Part shown: in pieces, positions 43,126 through 48,590 of the stretch
Layout: every line of letters begins with the position of its first letter
How positions within the stretch are numbered: position 1 is the stretch's first letter
Source: CAMTUW01 sp947085035
GTDB lineage: Bacteria > Actinomycetota > Coriobacteriia > Anaerosomatales > PHET01
NCBI GenBank assembly: GCA_947085035.1
Contig: CAMTUW010000023.1
Coordinates: 1 to 48,590, forward strand
Length of the DNA: 48,590 nucleotides
Direction of reading: 5' to 3'
Position numbers and translations under genes: made by a program
Notes under the pieces: generated by a model
What the model was told of the DNA's origin: nothing
The model's database searches: none
What the model saw: only the letters and a program-made list of their open reading frames with translations

Positions 43126-43534
43126 TGCTGCTCTCCTTCGAACTCGTCGTGCATCCCTGGGTCGCTGCGATCAGCGCCCCCAGTTCCTTCGACTTGGGCT
43201 TGCGTCGGGCTATCGCGACCATCCATCCAACCGATACCTGGAAGGCGAGGTAGCGCATCGCGACCGCCCGGTGGACCTTGAACTCATATAAGTCACCCGC
43301 AAGATGGCGGAACTTCTCGACGTTTCGGGGCGGGCCGAGCAGTTCCGTTCGGTCGAACAGTTGGGCCGTGGACGCCAGCGTGCGGTCATCCAGCCGGGCG
43401 ATCGTCTTCTCGACCTCGCGGTCGCCGGGCGTCCGTCTCAGCAGCCAGACCTTGCTGGCACACTCCTGGGCGCTGTAGGGAACCAGATCCACCACGATCT
43501 CCGTCTCTTTTGAAACCGCTACAAGTATACTCAT
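43115..43534 (-). CDS. RelE/HigB-type toxin (phage Gp49-like)
   Basis: The 139-residue protein has the RelE-superfamily core: REVEKTIARLDDRTLAS, then LGPPRNVEKFRHLAGDLYEFKVH, and a strand AMRYLAFQV followed by WMVAIARRKPKSKELG. This resembles the Gp49/HigB group of ribosome-dependent mRNA interferases. Catalytic residues of this group are poorly conserved, so activity is inferred. The start ATG 43534 lies inside a palindrome (ACTCATGAGT) and an inverted repeat, so binding of the antitoxin there would block both transcription and the start codon region. Confidence 0.8.
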   Translation of the reverse strand: MSILVAVSKETEIVVDLVPYSAQECASKVWLLRRTPGDREVEKTIARLDDRTLASTAQLFDRTELLGPPRNVEKFRHLAGDLYEFKVHRAVAMRYLAFQVSVGWMVAIARRKPKSKELGALIAATQGCTTSSKESSSER

Positions 43535-43548
43535 GAGTTAATAGCGGT
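43515..43548. promoter_or_regulatory. Inverted repeat and palindrome over the toxin start codon
   Basis: ACCGCTA (43515-43521) and TAGCGGT (43542-43548) are perfect inverted arms. Between them lies the 10-bp palindrome ACTCATGAGT (43529-43538), which contains the toxin ATG. This is a plausible autoregulatory site for the toxin-antitoxin complex. Confidence 0.5.
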
Positions 43549-43550
43549 AG

Positions 43551-43847
43551 TCAAGTGGCTCCATCGATGAAGCGCCCGTTCGCATCACGACTCGAGAACG
43601 CACGCTCGTGGACTGCCTCGCCGATCCTTGGTGGGGAGGCGGCCTTGAGATGCTGCTTCGCAGCGTGGGGACGGTACCGTCATGGTGCCTCGATGATGTG
43701 CTCGACTACCTCGATCTACTCGACTCGCCCACCGTCGTCGCTCTGACAGCGTGGGTGCTTAGTTTAGTCTGGGTTCTCCGCGCTGGCGTCTGTGCACACT
43801 CTGGCGACCGCGGGGCGCTAGGACAGCTGCAGCCGCTGCGCGAATGA
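43551..43847 (+). pseudogene. C-terminal remnant of an AbiEi-type antitoxin/transcriptional regulator
   Basis: The frame is closed by TAG at 43548-43550 and has no plausible start. It encodes the C-terminal half of an AbiEi-like protein (type IV toxin-antitoxin): APVRITTRERTLVDCLADP, then GGGLEMLLRS, LDDVLDYLDLLDSPTVVAL. In intact proteins this follows a winged helix and ends in a 'GYLLE'-type motif. Here similarity fades after about 43760. The N-terminus is cut exactly where the HigBA-like operator begins, and its end overlaps the panA gene by 30 bp. No AbiEii toxin remains. It is read as a relic left by insertion of the neighbouring modules. Confidence 0.6.
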
Positions 43848-44792
43848 GTAGTCGATGGTGTCGCGATCGCCCGTCTCGCTCCAGGCAGGCTCACTGTGTG
43901 AGTACTCGGATATCTGGGATGCGGACCAACCATCAAAAGCGCGCGCCACGTCATCCAGCGTCTGCAGCTCGTCTGCCGAGAACAGCGAGCGATCGAACGG
44001 GCGATTCGCCACGAAGACCGTCCCGGAACAGTCACCAGCAGTGCTCGGTCGCTCATCCAGCGAGGTGTCGTCTACCAAGGACGCCTGCAGCGTGTAGAAG
44101 TCCGCTGGAACGGGGCCGAACTGCATGTTCACATAGCGCGCGCCGGATATGGCTACCCCGTGCCGATTGAAATGTAGGAAGTCAGCGTAGAAGAGCAGCT
44201 TGTTGAGCTTGGTGCGCCACGTGTCCCTGTGCCCTGCGAAGAACACCGCCATTTCACGGAGCTTGGCCACGCCGGGGCGGGCTCCGTATCGCGCGGCTCC
44301 TTCGCGGACCAGTAAGTCTTCATGCTCAGGCGAGAGCTGGTTCAGGTGAGCATCCAGGTCCTCTAGCTGCCGAGAAGTGAGACGGTGAGCATTGCGTGCC
44401 AGCAGCTGGCGCACGTGTGACGGATCCTCCGCAAGCCGAAGCGACTGATCGTGGGAGAGGGATTGCAGCGAGCCCGACTCGTATCTCGCCAGTGTCACCT
44501 CGCCCCAGCCGAGGAGACGGGCAAACGCCTTCTGACCCAGTCCGTACTTCGAGCGAATTGCCCTGATCTGTTCGGGTTGCAGCAGATTGTGGCGGGCACG
44601 GTAGACGTTGTACGCAGCGCTGAACGTGACGTCGTCGACCTCCGCGATACCGATCTCCTCACCACAGGCACGACAGATTGCAACTTGCGTATCGACGGTC
44701 ACTTGCTCGCCGCGAATCTCGAACGTCTCCCGCTTGGGCATCAACTCGTAGTCGGTGAGTTGCATGCACTCTGAACACAGCACCTTGTCCAT
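43818..44792 (-). CDS. panA: Panacea-domain antitoxin (PanA) with MqsA-type zinc finger and HTH
   Basis: This is a 324-residue three-part protein. Residues 1-50 are an MqsA/YgiT-type zinc finger (LCSECM and ICRACGEE). Residues about 65-115 are an XRE helix-turn-helix (QKAFARLLGWGEVTLARYESG). Residues about 170-300 are a Panacea (DUF4065/SocA) domain (KLREMAVFFAGH, KLNKLLFYADFLHFNRHG, FGPVPADFYTL). Panacea antitoxins pair with many unrelated toxins and neutralise them by hyper-exchangeable folds. It follows the small toxin gene by 12 bp on the same strand. Confidence 0.88.
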   Translation of the reverse strand: MDKVLCSECMQLTDYELMPKRETFEIRGEQVTVDTQVAICRACGEEIGIAEVDDVTFSAAYNVYRARHNLLQPEQIRAIRSKYGLGQKAFARLLGWGEVTLARYESGSLQSLSHDQSLRLAEDPSHVRQLLARNAHRLTSRQLEDLDAHLNQLSPEHEDLLVREGAARYGARPGVAKLREMAVFFAGHRDTWRTKLNKLLFYADFLHFNRHGVAISGARYVNMQFGPVPADFYTLQASLVDDTSLDERPSTAGDCSGTVFVANRPFDRSLFSADELQTLDDVARAFDGWSASQISEYSHSEPAWSETGDRDTIDYSFAQRLQLS

Positions 44793-44804
44793 CAGGATCC
44801 CTTG

Positions 44805-45164
44805 TTATCTCTTGAAGGGGAAAGCGAACGGCTTCTCAGCGAAATGGAATGAGAAGACGCACCCGGCCGCGCCGGATTCGTCACCTACGATCGACACTTT
44901 CACGTAGATATCACGCCCATCGATTTGCAGGCCGAACTCGCACACACGCTCCCGCGCAAATTGCGAGTACCCGTTATCCCAAGGCAATCCGAGTGCCTGC
45001 TCAGGCCGGAGTCGTGCAACAACTGAATACATATCTGACGGGCACCAACCTAGGTCAATGAGTGTTGCGGCGTTCTTGGGACGATCCTTGCGGTATGTCA
45101 GCCGTCCTGACTCACAAGCCTGCAGGACCAACTTCAGGAACAACACCACTTCGTGCTTTGCCAT
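44805..45164 (-). CDS. Toxin of the PanAT pair, MqsR-like
   Basis: The 119-residue protein starts MAKHEVVLFLKLVLQACESG and ends with YVKVSIVGDESGAAG and VFSFHFAEKPFAFPFK. This end resembles the strand and 'SFH' region of MqsR/RelE-fold toxins usually found before MqsA- and Panacea-type antitoxins. The middle LGWCPSDMYSVVARL matches the MqsR 'LGL....M..vI..L' region. It is inferred to be an mRNA interferase. It is the first gene of the operon with panA 12 bp downstream. Weak AAGG ribosome binding site. Confidence 0.75.
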   Translation of the reverse strand: MAKHEVVLFLKLVLQACESGRLTYRKDRPKNAATLIDLGWCPSDMYSVVARLRPEQALGLPWDNGYSQFARERVCEFGLQIDGRDIYVKVSIVGDESGAAGCVFSFHFAEKPFAFPFKR

Positions 45165-45284
45165 GACCGGACCTTCCGAGAGAACCTAAACCCGCACGCG
45201 GGTCACTCACGCAGAACATCATTCGTTTCTCCATCCGGTCGAGCCCTGCTCAGTGGCTCCCGCCAAGGCTCCGTAGTGCGGTCG

Positions 45285-45298
45285 GTATCAAATGATAC
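45285..45298. promoter_or_regulatory. Palindrome between the divergent PanAT and restriction-modification genes
   Basis: GTATCA (45285-45290) and TGATAC (45293-45298) form a perfect inverted repeat with a 2-base centre, about 90 bases before the restriction-modification gene and 121 before the toxin gene. It may be an operator for either. A short ACCCG/CGGGT hairpin lies near 45190. Nothing else is recognised in 45165-45386. Confidence 0.4.
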
Positions 45299-45386
45299 TC
45301 ACTTCTCGCGCGTTGTCAAAAGCCCATCGCGCCCCCGCCTGCCATCCTCTACCAGAGCGCCGTCCACGCAGCATGAGGGGGCATTG

Positions 45387-48300
45387 GTGCGCGACCCGAT
45401 CGAGTCCTACTTCACGCAACTGCGCGACATCCACGCGTCGGGTGCCGGTGTCGCCGAGACGACCTTCTACCCCGCGCTCCAGCAGCTGCTCACCGACCTG
45501 GGCCACAAGCTCAAGCCCAAGGTCACCGCCATCATCAACCTGCGCAACACCGGCGCGGGCATCCCCGACGGTGGGCTCTTCACCGCCAGCCAGCTCAAAG
45601 GCTGGGATCCCGGCACCGACCCGCTGCAAGGCCAGCTCCCCGCGCGCGGCGCCATCGAGGTCAAAGGCACCCGAGACGACGCGTTCGTGATCGCCGCTTC
45701 CGAGCAGGTCGCTCGCTATGTCGACCGCTACGGCCTCGTGCTCGTCACCAACCTGCGCGACTTCGTGCTCGTGGGTCGTCACGCCAGCGGCACCGGCGTG
45801 CAAACCCTCGAGTCCTGCCGCCTTGCCGAGACCGAGGCCGGTTTCTGGGCTCGCGTCGCCCAGCCCCGCAAGTTCGCCGAGGACGCCAGCGAGGGCCTCA
45901 CCCAGTTCCTCCGCCGCGTGCTACTCCACAATGCGCCGCTCTCCGACCCCAAAGACGTCGCGTGGTTCCTCGCGAGCTACGCACGCACCGCACGTCTGCG
46001 CCTCGAGAGCCGTCACGAGCTTCCCGCGCTCGATCAGCTGCGAAACCAGCTCGAGGAGTCGCTCGGCCTCAAGTTCGAAGGCGACAAGGGTGACCACTTC
46101 TTCCGCTCCACGCTCGTGCAGACGCTGTTCTACGGCATGTTCGCGAGCTGGGTGCTCTGGGCGCGCGACAAGGACCGCGCCGCCGTGATCGACTGGCGCG
46201 ACCGCTTCCAGTGGGAGACCGCGAGCCAGACGCTGCACGTCCCCATGGTCGCCGAGCTGTTCTACCAGTTCTCCAACCCCGGTCGCCTGCGCGACCTCCA
46301 CATCGACGAAGTGCTCGAGTGGGCCGAGGAGGTCCTCTGGCGTATAGACCGCGCCGCCTTCTTCGAGAAGTTCCAGGAGGAGCACGCCGTCCAGTACTTC
46401 TACGAGCCGTTCCTCGAGGCGTTCGACCCGCAGCTGCGAAAAGAGCTCGGCGTCTGGTACACGCCCGACGAGGTGGTCAAGTACATGGTCGCCCGCGTGG
46501 ACTGGGCACTGCGCGAGGAACTCGGCATCGCTGATGGCCTCGCCGATCCGAGCGTCGTCGTGCTCGACCCGTGCTGCGGCACCGGCGCATTCCTCGTCGA
46601 GGTACTGCGCAAGATCGACCAGACCCTTACCGAGAAGGGCGCCGACGCCCTCACGCGCAACGACGTGAAGCGCGCCGCGATGGAGCGCGTCATCGGCTTC
46701 GAGATCATGCCCGCGCCGTACGTGGTCGCGCACCTGCAGATGGGGATCCTCCTCGCCGAGCTTGGCGTGCCCCTCAAGGATGCCGATGAACGAGCCGCGG
46801 TGTACCTCACGAACGCGCTCACCGGCTGGGGCGACGGTGGCGTTGCGCCGCCGAAGGACAAGCGGGTCGGCGAGGGCCAGCTGCACTCGACGCTGCTGTT
46901 CCCCGAGTTCGCCGAAGAGCGCGACGCCGCGAACCGCGTGAAGCGCGAGGAGAAGGTGCTCGTGGTGCTCGGGAACCCGCCGTACAACGGGTTCGCCGGG
47001 ATGGCCGTTGACGAAGAGCGCGGGCTGTCCGACGCATATCGAACGACGGAACTTGCTCCCAAACCGCAGGGTCAAGGACTGAACGATCTCTATGTGCGCT
47101 TCTTCCGCTTAGCAGAGCGCCAGATAGCCGAGCGGTCTGGCAGAGGGGTCGTTTGCTTCATCTCGAACTACTCGTGGCTATCAGGTCTGTCGTTTACCGG
47201 CATGCGTGAGAGGCTGGTCAACGCCTTTGATCGAGTCTGGATTGACAATCTACACGGGGATCGAATCATCTCGGAGTACGCGCCCGATGGGCGAACGAGC
47301 GAGACTGTCTTCGCCCAAGGAGCGAAGTCGGCCGGCATCAAGGTTGGAACGGCCATTTCGCTCTTGGCTAGATCAGCCGTCCCCGGTGAGACTACGCTCA
47401 TGTACGCCGATTTCGATGAGGCTCGAGCAGATGACAGACGGCAGCATCTGCTCGACTCACTCATTCAACCCGCGCCGTATCAAGCACTTGAGTTGCACGC
47501 CGATCTTGGCTTCCCGTTCGTTCCAGCCGCGGTGTCACAAGATTACTTGTCTTGGCCGTGCATCACTGCGCTGCTTCCGTGGTCGTCTCCGGGTATTCAA
47601 ACCGCGCGGGATGGCTTTCTCGTAGGCATCGAAGAGGAACCGCTCCGTGAACGCGTTTCGCGCTACTTGGACGAAGGGGTCGCAGACGGCGATGTACAAA
47701 GGGAGGCCATGGCTGGTGGCGCCGGATTCGATGCCATCGCAACGAGGCGGTTCCTTGTCAACCAAGGTCCGTCGCACGGGAAGTTCCTGCTACACCAGTA
47801 TCGGCCCATGGATTCTCGTTGGCTCTATTGGGAGTCAGAAACGAAGCTCCTCGACCGTGCCCGACCTGACTATGTTGAGACAGTTCCGGAAGGGACGCTA
47901 CAGCTAGTCCTTAGCCAAGGCGCGCGGCGTGGCTTCGACCCCCCAATGGTCTCAAGGCAGTTGATTGCGCGCCACCTGATTGAGAGGGGCGCCAATGCGT
48001 TTCCATCATGGCGAAAGAGCGTCGAAGAATCTCAAGTGGCCAACGACGAGAGTCTCGGCGTCTATAACCTCTCCTCCGCCGCGGCCAGCTACCTCGCTTG
48101 CCTCGGTATCGCAGAGCAGTCGGAGGAGTTGATCCTACATGTGGTCGCTGCGACGCATGCGCCGAAGTTCGGGTCCGAGAATCGTTTCTTACTCGACTCG
48201 GGATGGCCGCGCATTCCTTTGCCACGCACTACGGAAATGCTGGGGGAGTCCGCTGGTATTGGCCGCCGAGCCGTCGAACTACTGCTCGGAGAAGCGGTAG

Positions 48301-48590
48301 GAGCGGAATTGCGGGGACTGGGAACGCTAAGCATCACAAATACGAGGACCCTCGATCCGGCCGTTGACCTCGCCATAACTGCGCGCTGGGGAAGCCCTGG
48401 TAAGGGCGGCATCACCATGCCCTCGATCGGCAGGCTAACTGAGCGCGACTACACCGACGACGAGCGTGCCGCCATCGCCGAGCACACCGAGTCGCTCGGC
48501 ATGTCAGCCGAGCAGGCCGTTACCCTCCTCGGCGAGACGTGTTTCGATGTGTACCTCAACGACGTCGCGCACTGGCGCTGCGTGCCGGCA
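45387..48590 (+). CDS. Single-chain restriction-modification enzyme (type IIG/ISP-like), 3' partial
   Basis: The frame runs without a stop for 1068 codons to the window end. Residues 1-110 look like a PD-(D/E)xK nuclease: Asp61 in GIPDGG and Glu91-x-Lys93 in IEVKG. A helical connector follows. The N6-adenine methyltransferase core has motif I DPCCGTGAF (Asp394) and motif IV NPPY (Asn530), preceded by LGVWYTPDEVVKYMV. After residue 550 comes the target-recognition region. No helicase motifs are seen, so it is closer to type IIG than to true type ISP. GTG 45387 has GAGGGGG 5 bases upstream. Codon use is strongly GC-biased up to about 47033, much less so to about 48360, then GC-biased again. There is no separate methyltransferase gene, consistent with one polypeptide doing both reactions. 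Confidence 0.88.
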   Translation, partial: MRDPIESYFTQLRDIHASGAGVAETTFYPALQQLLTDLGHKLKPKVTAIINLRNTGAGIPDGGLFTASQLKGWDPGTDPLQGQLPARGAIEVKGTRDDAFVIAASEQVARYVDRYGLVLVTNLRDFVLVGRHASGTGVQTLESCRLAETEAGFWARVAQPRKFAEDASEGLTQFLRRVLLHNAPLSDPKDVAWFLASYARTARLRLESRHELPALDQLRNQLEESLGLKFEGDKGDHFFRSTLVQTLFYGMFASWVLWARDKDRAAVIDWRDRFQWETASQTLHVPMVAELFYQFSNPGRLRDLHIDEVLEWAEEVLWRIDRAAFFEKFQEEHAVQYFYEPFLEAFDPQLRKELGVWYTPDEVVKYMVARVDWALREELGIADGLADPSVVVLDPCCGTGAFLVEVLRKIDQTLTEKGADALTRNDVKRAAMERVIGFEIMPAPYVVAHLQMGILLAELGVPLKDADERAAVYLTNALTGWGDGGVAPPKDKRVGEGQLHSTLLFPEFAEERDAANRVKREEKVLVVLGNPPYNGFAGMAVDEERGLSDAYRTTELAPKPQGQGLNDLYVRFFRLAERQIAERSGRGVVCFISNYSWLSGLSFTGMRERLVNAFDRVWIDNLHGDRIISEYAPDGRTSETVFAQGAKSAGIKVGTAISLLARSAVPGETTLMYADFDEARADDRRQHLLDSLIQPAPYQALELHADLGFPFVPAAVSQDYLSWPCITALLPWSSPGIQTARDGFLVGIEEEPLRERVSRYLDEGVADGDVQREAMAGGAGFDAIATRRFLVNQGPSHGKFLLHQYRPMDSRWLYWESETKLLDRARPDYVETVPEGTLQLVLSQGARRGFDPPMVSRQLIARHLIERGANAFPSWRKSVEESQVANDESLGVYNLSSAAASYLACLGIAEQSEELILHVVAATHAPKFGSENRFLLDSGWPRIPLPRTTEMLGESAGIGRRAVELLLGEAVGAELRGLGTLSITNTRTLDPAVDLAITARWGSPGKGGITMPSIGRLTERDYTDDERAAIAEHTESLGMSAEQAVTLLGETCFDVYLNDVAHWRCVPA

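Noticed and set aside
45921..47075. A 384-codon minus-strand frame within the restriction-modification gene
   Set aside because: Antisense shadow; the + frame has nuclease and methyltransferase motifs and is open for over 1000 codons.

Overview
The window is high-GC bacterial DNA with a Gram-positive signature: an LPXTG cell-wall anchor at the left end, CDP-glycerol polymer genes, good GAGGAG-type ribosome binding sites mixed with apparently leaderless starts, and frequent GTG/TTG starts. Together with rubrerythrin, radical-SAM and CDGSH iron-sulfur proteins this suggests an anaerobic or microaerobic actinobacterium, perhaps of the Coriobacteriia. The taxonomic call is an inference from gene content; no rRNA or tRNA is present to confirm it.

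Left part (1-11959), mostly housekeeping. It holds the end of a repeat-rich LPXTG surface protein, a TauE/SafE-like membrane protein fused to a cupredoxin domain, an NAD(P)-binding protein, and a LysR regulator divergent from a 32-residue membrane miniprotein with an inverted repeat between them. A probable operon follows (membrane protein, hisG long form, membrane protein, aldo/keto reductase). Next come rubrerythrin, an O6-alkylguanine-DNA methyltransferase, two family-2 glycosyltransferases and a psuK-psuG pseudouridine catabolism pair.

12001-13951 is a lower-GC cassette of three genes coupled by 4-nt overlaps and inserted between psuG and typA: a membrane protein with a GAF-like domain and two small conserved proteins, one with cysteine-hydrolase-like features. 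It is the best candidate for an undescribed system.

14176-31942 is typA followed by a cell-envelope polysaccharide cluster. Two CDP-glycerol glycerophosphotransferases, TagD and a TagGH exporter point to a teichoic-acid-like polymer. WbpA/B/D/E homologues make a UDP-diacetamido-uronic acid. Two paralogous 875-896-residue multidomain glycosyltransferases flank wbpBDE; each has a central GT-A-like domain that has lost its DXD motif.

31984-39237 is mixed metabolism: an S15/CocE hydrolase, a double CDGSH protein, a tautomerase and a radical SAM/SPASM enzyme, a membrane protein, a GyrI-like protein, a YkgJ-like cysteine-rich protein and the AzlCD branched-chain amino-acid exporter.

39266-48590 is an accessory, defence-type region: a YdeI-like protein, a wHTH-nucleotidyltransferase with a leaderless promoter and operator, a pRiA4b ORF-3 protein, a HigBA-like toxin-antitoxin pair, a relic of an AbiEi antitoxin, a Panacea (PanAT) toxin-antitoxin pair, and a single-chain restriction-modification enzyme running off the right end. 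Codon use in its specificity region differs sharply from the rest of the gene, as if that region had been swapped.
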